From contig NZ_JAHHZO010000017.1 of the NCBI RefSeq assembly GCF_018760785.1, forward strand, positions 24,538-88,537: a DNA stretch of 64,000 nt, in the 5' to 3' direction. This document shows, in pieces, positions 53,472 to 61,678 of this stretch. The notes under the pieces are model-generated. The model was not told the origin of the DNA and did not search any database. It saw only the letters and a program-made list of their open reading frames with translations. This stretch comes from Rhizobium sp. CSW-27. GTDB taxonomy: Bacteria; Pseudomonadota; Alphaproteobacteria; Rhizobiales; Rhizobiaceae. How positions within the stretch are numbered: position 1 is the first letter of the stretch; each line of letters opens with the position of its first letter. The position numbers and the translations under genes were made by a program.

Positions 53472-55094
53472 TCAACCGTGAAGACCCGGTGCTTCCCGGC
53501 CCGTTCTCTCCACATATTCCAGATAACCGCCTTCATAGCGCTCGATGCCGTCCGGGGTGACTTCCAGGACGCGGTTCGACAGTGCGCCGAGAAAATGCCG
53601 GTCGTGGCTGACAAACAGCATGGTCCCCTCGAAGCCGGAGAGCGCCTTGATCAGCATTTCCTTGGTGTCGATGTCGAGGTGGTTGGTCGGTTCGTCCAGC
53701 ACCAGCAGGTTGGGCGGATCGAACAGCATGGCTGCCATCACGAGGCGTGCCTTTTCGCCGCCAGAAAGCACGCGGCAGCGTTTCTCCACATCGTCGCCGG
53801 AAAAGCCGAAACAGCCGGAAAGGGCGCGCAAGGGGGCCTGTCCGGCCTTTGGAAAGCGTTCCTCCAGCCAGCCGAGCACGGTGTTGTCGCCGTCGAGAAC
53901 ATCCATCGCATGCTGTGCGAAGTAGCCGAGCTTGACGCTGGCGCCGATCGTCACCGTTCCGGCATCCGGTTGCGTTGCGCCGGTCACAAGCTTGAGCAGT
54001 GTCGATTTGCCGGCGCCGTTGACGCCCATGATGCACCAGCGCTCGCGGCGGCGGATCATGAAATCCAGCCCGTCATAGATCACGCGGCTGCCATAGGCCT
54101 TGCGGATGCCCTTGATGTTCACGACGTCCTCGCCGGAGCGCGGTGCGGGCTGGAAGTCGAAGCTCACCGTCTGGCGGCGGCGCGGCGGCTCCACGCGGTC
54201 GATCTTGTCGAGTTTCTTCACGCGGCTCTGCACCTGCGCGGCATGGGATGCGCGCGCCTTGAAGCGCTCGATGAACTTGATTTCCTTGGCCAGCATGGCC
54301 TGCTGACGCTCGAACTGCGCCTGCTGCTGCTTCTCGTTCTGCTCGCGCTGGCGCTCATAGAAGGTGTAATCGCCGGAATAGCTGTTGAGCGAGCCGGCAT
54401 CGATCTCGATGATCTTGTTGACGATACGGTTCATGAACTCGCGGTCGTGCGAGGTCATCAGAAGCGCGCCCTCATAGGTCTTCAGGAAGTTCTCCAGCCA
54501 GATCAGGCTTTCAAGGTCGAGATGGTTGCTCGGCTCGTCGAGCAGCATCACATCGGGGCGCATCAGCAGGATGCGGGCGAGCGCCACGCGCATCTTCCAG
54601 CCGCCGGACAGTTTTCCGACATCGCCGTCCATCATATCCTGGCTGAAGGAGAGACCGGCCAGCACCTCGCGCGCCCGGCCCTCCAGACCGTAGCCATCCA
54701 GTTCCTCGTAGCGCGCCTGTACCTCGCCGTAACGCTCGATGATCGCCTCCATCTCGTCCATTCGCTCCGGATCGGACATGGCGGTTTCCAGTTCGTGCAG
54801 CTCGGCGGCCACCTGGCTCACCGGCCCGGCGCCATCCATCACCTCGGCCACGGCGGAGCGTCCGGCCATCTCGCCCACGTCCTGGTTGAAATAGCCGATG
54901 CTGACCCCTTTTTCGACGGCCACCTGCCCCTCGTCCGGCAGTTCCTCGCCGGTGATCATCCGAAAGAGCGTGGTCTTGCCCGCCCCGTTCGGCCCCACAA
55001 GGCCGATCTTTTCGCCCCTGTTCAGGGCGGCGGAGGCTTCCACGTAAAGAAGCCGGTGGCTGTTCTGCTTGGAAATGTTTTCGATGCGGATCAT
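53472..55094 (-). CDS. ABC-F family ribosome-associated ATPase, YbiT-like
   Basis: 540 residues with two ABC domains and no membrane segments. Walker A GPNGAGKT at 34-41 and GVNGAGKS in the second half; signatures LSGGWKMR and LSGGEKAR; and two Walker B motifs ending in DEPSNHLD and DEPTNHLD. The charged linker (QREQNEKQQQAQFERQQ) matches the ABC-F P-site tRNA-interaction motif region. ABC-F proteins relieve ribosome stalling. The length and C-terminus resemble E. coli YbiT rather than Uup or EttA. Confidence 0.92.
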   Translation of the reverse strand: MIRIENISKQNSHRLLYVEASAALNRGEKIGLVGPNGAGKTTLFRMITGEELPDEGQVAVEKGVSIGYFNQDVGEMAGRSAVAEVMDGAGPVSQVAAELHELETAMSDPERMDEMEAIIERYGEVQARYEELDGYGLEGRAREVLAGLSFSQDMMDGDVGKLSGGWKMRVALARILLMRPDVMLLDEPSNHLDLESLIWLENFLKTYEGALLMTSHDREFMNRIVNKIIEIDAGSLNSYSGDYTFYERQREQNEKQQQAQFERQQAMLAKEIKFIERFKARASHAAQVQSRVKKLDKIDRVEPPRRRQTVSFDFQPAPRSGEDVVNIKGIRKAYGSRVIYDGLDFMIRRRERWCIMGVNGAGKSTLLKLVTGATQPDAGTVTIGASVKLGYFAQHAMDVLDGDNTVLGWLEERFPKAGQAPLRALSGCFGFSGDDVEKRCRVLSGGEKARLVMAAMLFDPPNLLVLDEPTNHLDIDTKEMLIKALSGFEGTMLFVSHDRHFLGALSNRVLEVTPDGIERYEGGYLEYVERTGREAPGLHG

Positions 55095-55366
55095 GATCGG
55101 GCGCCAGGAGGAGAATTGCGCGCCTTATGGCATGCGCCAAACGGTTTGTCTCCCGTCTGCATGGGGCGCCGTTCGCGCGGACGTTTGCGACAGCGGCTCC
55201 GGTGCTGCGCGAGGTACGCTGGCCGCCGCCCGGCACTGTCCGGAGCCCGGCTTTCCGAACCTGTGGACATGCGGGGACGTCTGGCCTGTGTTGCGGGTTT
55301 TCGGCCGCGCCGGCCGGCATCGAAAATCGCTGCACAGTTCCCAGCAGATGCTTTAGAACGCCTTCT

Positions 55367-55951
55367 ATGTACAGAATTCTCGCCCCGTCCACGCAGTCGC
55401 AGGAGATCAAGCGCAGCCGGTTCTTGGCCGTCGCTGCGCCTATCGCGGATGAAGAGGCGGCCAGTGCCTTCCTTGCCGCCCATGCCGTGCCGGAGGCCAG
55501 CCACAACTGCTGGGCCTGGCGCCTCGGGCAGAATTATCGTTTCAGTGATGACGGGGAGCCGAGCGGCACGGCGGGCAAGCCCATTCTCCAGGCGATCGAC
55601 GGGCAGGAATTGGACAGCGTGATCGTCCTCGTCACACGCTGGTTCGGCGGCACCCTGCTTGGCAGCGGTGGCCTGATGCGCGCCTATGGCGGCACGGCAG
55701 CCCTCTGCCTGCAGGCCGCTAAGAAGCGCCGCCACGTCGCGACCCGGCAGGTCTCGGTGGCGCTTGCATTCGCCGACCTGGCACTGGTCAAGGCGCGGCT
55801 CTCCGCCATCGGCGACGTGACTGTCGCACGTGAAACCTTCATCGCCGATGGCGCAGTCCTTGATGTTGTGCTGCCGGAGGCCGAGGCTGAGGCAATCCTC
55901 GCCATGGTGAGCGATCTGACGCGTGGCCGGGCCGCCATTGCCGGTGCCTGA
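55367..55951 (+). CDS. YigZ/IMPACT family protein
   Basis: 194 residues. The UPF0029 signature DDGEPSGTAGKP is at 61-72, with EASHNCWAW before and VTRWFGGTLLGSGGL after. Linked in other organisms to translation (IMPACT) or proline-peptidase-like activity; function in bacteria unclear. The ATG at 55367 begins the family sequence; the frame upstream to 55127 is arginine-rich, non-family sequence. The 272-bp gap upstream shows no other gene. Confidence 0.88.
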   Translation: MYRILAPSTQSQEIKRSRFLAVAAPIADEEAASAFLAAHAVPEASHNCWAWRLGQNYRFSDDGEPSGTAGKPILQAIDGQELDSVIVLVTRWFGGTLLGSGGLMRAYGGTAALCLQAAKKRRHVATRQVSVALAFADLALVKARLSAIGDVTVARETFIADGAVLDVVLPEAEAEAILAMVSDLTRGRAAIAGA

Positions 55952-56092
55952 GGTTAGAAGGCGCGGCAAGAGGCTCCTGCACCCGTTCGATAGCGCTGGC
56001 GTGCCGGTCACCCGAAGGTAGAGTCCGCATCAGCATAAAGCCGGGCAGCCTCAGGCGAAAGGCTGCCACCACCTGTCCCTGACCACAGCTGT

Positions 56093-56713
56093 TCAGGAAG
56101 CCTGCTGCTCGTCCTGCGGTCCGAAGGCCGCGAGAAACACGAGGATCGCCCTCTCGACTGCCGCCTGGCGGGTCGGTTGATCCGGCGCCGCGTCGAGACC
56201 CCAGAGCTGGCGCTCGACAAGGCCCGCTTCGCAGAGCGCCTTGAAGTAGAGACTCGTTTCGCGCAGGCCGGCGTGTCGCAGCTTTCCCGCCTCCATCAGG
56301 CCGGCGATGGTTTCGCTGAGAGCGATGAGGGTCTTGCGCGGACCGTTCTCGTAGAAGATTCGGCTCAATTGCGGCTGACGGCCCGCTTCGCCCATGATCA
56401 GGCGATTGAGGTCGATCACGTCCGGGCGCGTGACCAGATCGAGATAGGCCATACCCAGCCGCCGAAGGACCTGCACCACGTCGCTGCCGCCCCTGGTTGC
56501 CTCTATTTCCTCGATGCCGCCCTTCCCCGCCTCGTTCACGAAGGCCTCGAACAAAGCCTCCTTGCTCGAGAAATAGCCATAGAGCGTGGCCTTGGATGCC
56601 GCCGCTTCCGCAGCAACGGCCTCCATGGTGACGGCACCAAATCCCCTTTCGATGAACAGTTTTCCCGCGGCCTTCACAAAGCCCAGCCGCCGGTCCTCGG
56701 TCTTGCGTCGCAT
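56093..56713 (-). CDS. TetR/AcrR family regulator of the neighbouring aromatic operon
   Basis: 206 residues. The HTH at about 27-47 (TMEAVAAEAAASKATLYGYFSSKEALFEAFV) is classic TetR, and the C-terminal ligand domain ends in FLAAFGPQDEQQAS. The ATG at 56713 begins MRRKTEDRRLG; a longer reading adds 29 Ala/Arg-rich residues. It faces the FUSC gene across a 135-bp divergent promoter with two matching palindromes, the usual layout for a repressor controlling itself and its operon. Its effector is unknown. Confidence 0.9.
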   Translation of the reverse strand: MRRKTEDRRLGFVKAAGKLFIERGFGAVTMEAVAAEAAASKATLYGYFSSKEALFEAFVNEAGKGGIEEIEATRGGSDVVQVLRRLGMAYLDLVTRPDVIDLNRLIMGEAGRQPQLSRIFYENGPRKTLIALSETIAGLMEAGKLRHAGLRETSLYFKALCEAGLVERQLWGLDAAPDQPTRQAAVERAILVFLAAFGPQDEQQAS

Positions 56714-56763
56714 CCTGATCTTTCTGCCAGCAGACGGTGCCGCCGCAGCGGCACCGGCAATAA

Positions 56764-56781
56764 CTGAACGACATCGTACAG
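56764..56781. promoter_or_regulatory. Candidate TetR operator 1
   Basis: CTGAACGACATCGTACAG, an 18-bp imperfect palindrome (14 of 18 positions symmetric) with the same CTGAACG...ATCGT layout as operator 2, 51 bp from the regulator's start. Confidence 0.6.
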
Positions 56782-56815
56782 AAATGTTGACATGACGCAA
56801 GAGGCGGCCCTATAA

Positions 56816-56833
56816 CTGAACGGTATCGTTTAG
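56816..56833. promoter_or_regulatory. Candidate TetR operator 2
   Basis: CTGAACGGTATCGTTTAG, palindromic at 14 of 18 positions, 15 bp before the FUSC start and 52 bp centre-to-centre from operator 1 (about five helical turns). Confidence 0.65.
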
Positions 56834-56848
56834 GTATGAGAGGCCGCC

Positions 56849-58609
56849 ATGCATGTCGGGTGTGGATCGTCTGGAGCGGATGAAGACAGCGGCTGCCGTC
56901 GCTTCACCATCCCATGGCGTAAGGGCTCAGCTGCGCGCTCCGGCTCCGCAAGCCCGCTTCAGCGCCCCCTTTCCTTCGCGATCCGGACAACGGTTGCGGC
57001 ACTTCTGGCATTGACCGCGGCGCAGCTGCTCGGCATCCATCACCCCTGGTGGGCGGCGATGACCGTATGGCTGGTGGCACAGCCGACCCGCGGCCTGCTT
57101 CTGGAACGCAGTCTGGCGCGTCTGATCGGCACGATCTGCGGAGCCATCGCCGGAGCCTCGTTCCTCACCGCCTCGGCGCAGCATCCTGTCCCTGCCCTGG
57201 CGGCTCTGGCTCTCTGGCTGGCGCTCTGTGCCGGGGCCGGAACGACCGTTCGCCACTTCCGCAACTATGGTGTCGTCCTGGCCGGCTATACGGCGGCAAT
57301 CGTCGTGCTGTTCGGTTTGCGTGACGGCCATGCCGATGCCGCCCTGGCATGGGACAGGGTCCTGTGCACGCTGATCGGCATCCTGTGCTCGGCGCTCCTG
57401 TCCTTCCGCGCCCTGCCCGCGCAGGATGTCTGCGTCCGGACGCAGGCACGCGGCCTTCTGGCACGCGTGCTGCGGCGGACCGCCAGCAGGCCGGGCGGCG
57501 ACCCGGATGCCGATGCGGCACTTGTCGCCGAGATCGGCGCCTTCGGTCGGAGCATTGATGAACAGTCGGCCGGCACGATCCGTCGCCGCCTCGATAGCCT
57601 TGGCCTTCGGCATATTTCCGGCCTGCTGCTGGAGATGATCGCGCTGGCCCGGTCGGGGAACGGTGGCCTCGCGCCGGGTGCCACCTGCCCGGACGATCCG
57701 CTGCCATGCGCGCGCCAGTTGGCCCGCGCCGCCACCGCACGCGGCCAGCCGGCCCTCGCCCGCGCGCTCGAGGATCTTGCGAGCGCCCTGACGCCCGGAA
57801 CCGGTTCGGCCTGGCGCCATTTTCGGTTCGATGTCGACGCGGTCGCCGTCCTTCGCGCCGCCGCGCGGCCGCTGCTCGCGCTTGCGATTGCCGCCCTGCT
57901 CTGGCTGACGACCGGCTGGCAGGCGGGCGCCATGATGGTGATGACGGCCGTGCTGTTCACCTCGCTGTTTTCCAGCCACGACCACGGCTCGTTGATGGTG
58001 GTGCAGGTCCTGCTCGGCACGCTCGCCGGAGCCGCCGCCGGCCTGCTGGCGCGCCTTGTCCTGCTGCCACAGGCCGACGGCCTGCCGGAGACGCTGATCT
58101 GCATCGCACCGTTCCTGCTCGCCTCCGCCTGGCTGATGCGGCAGCCGGCCACGGCAAAGATGGCGATCGACGTGGCAATGACATTCCTGCTGACCGCTCA
58201 GCCGGGAAGCGTACCCGTGCCCGTCGAGGTCGCTCTGCCGGAAGCCGCGGCAATCGTGTTTGGCGTTGCAATCGCCGTGGCGCTGTTCTGGCTCATCCTT
58301 CCCTCGACGCCGGCGGTGAACCGCGGGCTGCTGGCCCGCCGGGTCGCCCGCCTCACCCATCGGATCGCCGCCAATGACGAGCAGCCGGCCCTGCGGTCCC
58401 GTCACGAGGCATTGCGCCGCACGCAGCTACGGCTGCTCGATGTCACCGATGCGGACGGCTCGCTTTTTGGCGCCGCGCAGGCCTGTCTCGCGGCCGCCGC
58501 CGAAGTGCGCAGCCGGAATTCGAAATCCGCACGCGAGACGGCGCTTCGGGCCAGCGCCGCCCTCGATGCCCTCATCACGTCAAGCACAAGGAAAAACTGC
58601 AATGTCTGA
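56849..58609 (+). CDS. FUSC family membrane exporter (aromatic acid efflux type)
   Basis: 586 residues in two repeated membrane blocks (about 40-180 and 335-480), each with several helices, with cytosolic segments between and after. This is the FUSC/AaeB architecture. AaeB exports p-hydroxybenzoic acid, and FUSC proteins often handle aromatic acids such as fusaric acid. The ATG at 56849 has GAGAGG upstream. First gene of a unit that overlaps the aldehyde dehydrogenase by 8 bp. It lies directly downstream of operator 2. Confidence 0.85.
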   Translation: MHVGCGSSGADEDSGCRRFTIPWRKGSAARSGSASPLQRPLSFAIRTTVAALLALTAAQLLGIHHPWWAAMTVWLVAQPTRGLLLERSLARLIGTICGAIAGASFLTASAQHPVPALAALALWLALCAGAGTTVRHFRNYGVVLAGYTAAIVVLFGLRDGHADAALAWDRVLCTLIGILCSALLSFRALPAQDVCVRTQARGLLARVLRRTASRPGGDPDADAALVAEIGAFGRSIDEQSAGTIRRRLDSLGLRHISGLLLEMIALARSGNGGLAPGATCPDDPLPCARQLARAATARGQPALARALEDLASALTPGTGSAWRHFRFDVDAVAVLRAAARPLLALAIAALLWLTTGWQAGAMMVMTAVLFTSLFSSHDHGSLMVVQVLLGTLAGAAAGLLARLVLLPQADGLPETLICIAPFLLASAWLMRQPATAKMAIDVAMTFLLTAQPGSVPVPVEVALPEAAAIVFGVAIAVALFWLILPSTPAVNRGLLARRVARLTHRIAANDEQPALRSRHEALRRTQLRLLDVTDADGSLFGAAQACLAAAAEVRSRNSKSARETALRASAALDALITSSTRKNCNV

Positions 58610-60074
58610 CATCCGCACGCAGAGCCAGTTCACGGGTCAGTATATCGGCGGAAGATGGCGAAGCGGAAACGCCGGTACGTCTCTTGCCGACGTGAACCCC
58701 TTCAATCAGGAGATCCTGACGGAAATCGGCTGCGCATCGCGCGATGACCTCGATGAAGCCTATCGCGCGGCCTCAGCGGCGAAGAACGATTGGGCCCGCG
58801 CCCTTCCGGGCGAACGGGCGGCCGTGATGTATCGCGCCGTCGATGTCATCGACCGCCGCCACGCCGAGATCGTCAACTGGCTCATCGCCGAATCCGGCAG
58901 CACCCGCATCAAGGCGGAGATGGAATGGGCGGCGGTGCGCGCCTGCACGCTTGCTGCGGCGACCATGCCCGCCCGCGTCACCGGCCGCATCCTGCCGATC
59001 GACATTGCTGGCAAGGAGAGCCGGGTCTATCGCCAGCCGCTTGGTGTCGTGGGCGTCATCAGCCCGTGGAATTTCCCGATGCACCTGTCGAACCGCACGA
59101 TCGCACCGGCGCTTGCCATCGGGAATGGCGTCGTGGTCAAGCCCGCCGAGGATACGCCGGTGACCGGTGGCCTCCTGCTGGCCAGCATCTATGAGGAAGC
59201 CGGTCTTCCGCCCGGCCTGCTGAACGTGGTGGTCGGGGAGGTCGGCGAGATCGGCGACGCCTTCACCCTGCATGACATTCCGAAGTTCATCTCCTTCACC
59301 GGCTCGACCCGGGTGGGGCGCCATATCGGACAGCTGGCGATGAGCGGCCCCACGCTGAAGCGCGTCGGCCTCGAACTTGGCGGCAATGCACCTTGCGTCG
59401 TGCTCGACGATGCCGATCTCGACCGGGCGGTCGCCGGCGCCATCGTTGGCCGTTTCCTGCATCAGGGCCAGATCTGCATGAGCACCAATCGCATCATTGT
59501 CGAGGCCGGTCTCTATGACCGCTTTGTCGAGGCCTTCGTCGAGCGGGCCCGCAAGCTCAAGGTCGGCGATCCGAACCAGCCGGATACGGTGATCGGGCCG
59601 CTGATCAACGAGAAGCAGTTCAGGGCGGCGCTCGGCCATGTCGAAAAGGCCCGCGCCGCCGGCATCCGCCAGGTTCTCGGCGAGAAGCCGGCAGGGCAGG
59701 TTCTGCCACCGCAGGTCTTTGTCAATGTCCCGAGCGATTGCGAGCTGGCGCAGACGGAGCTGTTCAGCCCGGTCGCTCCCCTGATCCGCGCCGCAAACGA
59801 GGCCGATGCCCTGACCATCGCCAATGCCGTCGAGTTCGGCCTGTCCAGCGCCGTCTTCACGCAGGATGCGGCGCGGGGCCTCCGCTTCGCCAAGGGCATC
59901 GAGGCCGGCATGACCCACATCAACGACATCTCTCCCAATGACGATCCGAACACGATGTTCGGCGGCGAGAAGAACAGCGGCCTTGGCCGCTTCAACAGCG
60001 ACTGGATCATTGAGGAACTGACCACCGACCACTGGATCAGCGTGCAGGAAGAACCGCGCGTCTATCCGTTCTGA
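58602..60074 (+). CDS. NAD(P)-dependent aldehyde dehydrogenase, benzaldehyde/vanillin type
   Basis: 490 residues. Nucleotide-binding SPWNFPMH, general base Glu258 (LELGGN) and nucleophile Cys292 (QGQICMS) are in place. The sequence resembles benzaldehyde and vanillin dehydrogenases. Coupled to the FUSC gene (8-bp overlap) and 40 bp before a lignostilbene-type dioxygenase, so its substrate is probably an aromatic aldehyde released by that enzyme. Exact substrate not proven. Confidence 0.87.
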   Translation: MSDIRTQSQFTGQYIGGRWRSGNAGTSLADVNPFNQEILTEIGCASRDDLDEAYRAASAAKNDWARALPGERAAVMYRAVDVIDRRHAEIVNWLIAESGSTRIKAEMEWAAVRACTLAAATMPARVTGRILPIDIAGKESRVYRQPLGVVGVISPWNFPMHLSNRTIAPALAIGNGVVVKPAEDTPVTGGLLLASIYEEAGLPPGLLNVVVGEVGEIGDAFTLHDIPKFISFTGSTRVGRHIGQLAMSGPTLKRVGLELGGNAPCVVLDDADLDRAVAGAIVGRFLHQGQICMSTNRIIVEAGLYDRFVEAFVERARKLKVGDPNQPDTVIGPLINEKQFRAALGHVEKARAAGIRQVLGEKPAGQVLPPQVFVNVPSDCELAQTELFSPVAPLIRAANEADALTIANAVEFGLSSAVFTQDAARGLRFAKGIEAGMTHINDISPNDDPNTMFGGEKNSGLGRFNSDWIIEELTTDHWISVQEEPRVYPF

Positions 60075-60114
60075 TCCTCCCTCCTCAACCGCACACCACA
60101 GAAGGAAAGACACC

Positions 60115-61605
60115 ATGAGCATGACCTTCCCGGACATTCCCGAATTCACCGGCCTCTACAAGCCGAGCCGCATCGAGACACAGATCTTCGACCTCGAGGT
60201 CGAGGGCACGGTTCCGCCGGAGATAGCCGGCACCTTCTTCCAGGTTTCGCCGGATTCCTATTATCCGCCGATGCTCGGCAAGGACATCTTCTTCAATGGC
60301 GATGGTCTTGTCTCCGCCTTCCGCTTCGACAAGGGCCATGTCAGCCTGCGCCGTCGCTATGTGCATACCGACCGGCTGGCGGCGCAGTGGCGCGAGCGCC
60401 GGTCGCTGAACGGCATCTATCGCAACGCCTATACCAATGACCCGCTGGCGGCCGAAAACAACACCACCGCCAATACGACGGTGCTCTATCATGGCGGCGT
60501 ACTGCTGGCGATGAAGGAGGATGCGCTGCCCTACGCGCTCGATCCCGAGACGCTAGAAACGCTCGGCGTCTGGGATTTCAACGGCCAGATCACGTCGGCG
60601 ACCTTCACCGCCCATCCGAAGGTCGATCCCGACAATGGCGATCTTCTCTGCTTCGCCTACGAGGCGAAGGGGGATGGTACGCCCGACATCGCCTATTTCG
60701 AGATCGACGCGACCGGCAGGCTGAAAAAGGAGATCTGGTTCAAGGGACCCTACGCGGCGATGATCCACGATTTCGCGATCACGGCCCGCCACGTCGTTTT
60801 CCCGCTCATTCCGCTGACCGTGGATGTCGAGCGCATGAAGGCGGGCGGGCAGCATTTCCAGTGGCAGCCCGATCTTCCGCAGCTCTTCGGCGTCCTGCCG
60901 CGCGATGGCGGTGCCGAGGATGTCATGTGGTTCGAAGGCCCGAAGAACGGTTTCCAGGGGCATACGCTGAATTCCTATGAGGAGGACGGCTTCCTGCAGG
61001 TCGACATGCCGGTTACCACGGGCAATGTCTTCTACTTCTTTCCGCAGGCGGACGGTTCGGTACCGCTGCCGGAAACCCTGAGCTCGCAGCTGATGCGCTG
61101 GTCATTCAATCTCAACGGACCGGGGGATTCGGGGACGGGCGACACCGCGCTTCAGCCGCGTCCCATCACCTCCTTTCCCTGCGAATTCCCGCGCTGCGAC
61201 GAGCGCTTCGCCGGCAAGCCCTACGAACACGGCTTCGTTCTCGCCTTCGATCCCACCTTGCCCTTCGACGAGAGCCTGGGCGAACGCCCCTTCCAGTTCT
61301 TCAATCAGCTCGCCCACGTCAATGTGAAGACCGGTGCCACGGATGCCTGGTATCCCGGCAATGCCCAGTGCTTCCAGGAACCGATTTTCGTCCCCCGCTC
61401 GGCAGATGCGCCGGAAGGTGACGGTTACGTCATTGCCCTGCTCAATCATCTGAGCGGCGACAATACCGAACTCGTGGTATTGGATTCGCTGAAGATGGCG
61501 GCAGGCCCCGTGGCGCGCATCAAGATCCCGTTCCGCCTGCGCATGTCGCTTCACGGCAACTGGACCCCGGCGGAGGTGCTGCAGGCGCGCCGCAGGCAGG
61601 CCTGA
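60115..61605 (+). CDS. Carotenoid oxygenase family dioxygenase, lignostilbene-dioxygenase-like
   Basis: 496 residues, seven-bladed propeller family. The four iron-binding histidines fit as His167 (FTAHPK), His218 (MIHDFAIT), His283 (FQGHTLNSY) and His480 (SLHGNW). Bacterial relatives near aromatic aldehyde dehydrogenases are lignostilbene alpha,beta-dioxygenases or isoeugenol monooxygenases, which cleave an aryl-vinyl bond to give vanillin-like aldehydes. Carotenoid cleavage is the alternative. An AGAAGGAAAG ribosome site precedes the ATG. Confidence 0.88.
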   Translation: MSMTFPDIPEFTGLYKPSRIETQIFDLEVEGTVPPEIAGTFFQVSPDSYYPPMLGKDIFFNGDGLVSAFRFDKGHVSLRRRYVHTDRLAAQWRERRSLNGIYRNAYTNDPLAAENNTTANTTVLYHGGVLLAMKEDALPYALDPETLETLGVWDFNGQITSATFTAHPKVDPDNGDLLCFAYEAKGDGTPDIAYFEIDATGRLKKEIWFKGPYAAMIHDFAITARHVVFPLIPLTVDVERMKAGGQHFQWQPDLPQLFGVLPRDGGAEDVMWFEGPKNGFQGHTLNSYEEDGFLQVDMPVTTGNVFYFFPQADGSVPLPETLSSQLMRWSFNLNGPGDSGTGDTALQPRPITSFPCEFPRCDERFAGKPYEHGFVLAFDPTLPFDESLGERPFQFFNQLAHVNVKTGATDAWYPGNAQCFQEPIFVPRSADAPEGDGYVIALLNHLSGDNTELVVLDSLKMAAGPVARIKIPFRLRMSLHGNWTPAEVLQARRRQA

Positions 61606-61622
61606 ACCGAAGGCTTTACCAG

Positions 61623-61649
61623 CATGCACCGGAAGCGTTCCGGTGCATG
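61623..61649. repeat. Perfect 12-bp inverted repeat between dioxygenase and NDH-2 genes
   Basis: CATGCACCGGAA (61623-61634), GCG, TTCCGGTGCATG (61638-61649). No T tract follows, so not a plain terminator. It lies 29 bp before the NDH-2 ATG. Confidence 0.85.
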
Positions 61650-61678
61650 ACACCAGGCACAGCAAAGGAGGCCGCACG

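Noticed and set aside
55822..55837. parS-like TGTCGCACGTGAAACC in the YigZ/IMPACT gene
   Set aside because: Three mismatches, two in the TTTC arm, in ordinary codons and far from the origin; expected by chance.
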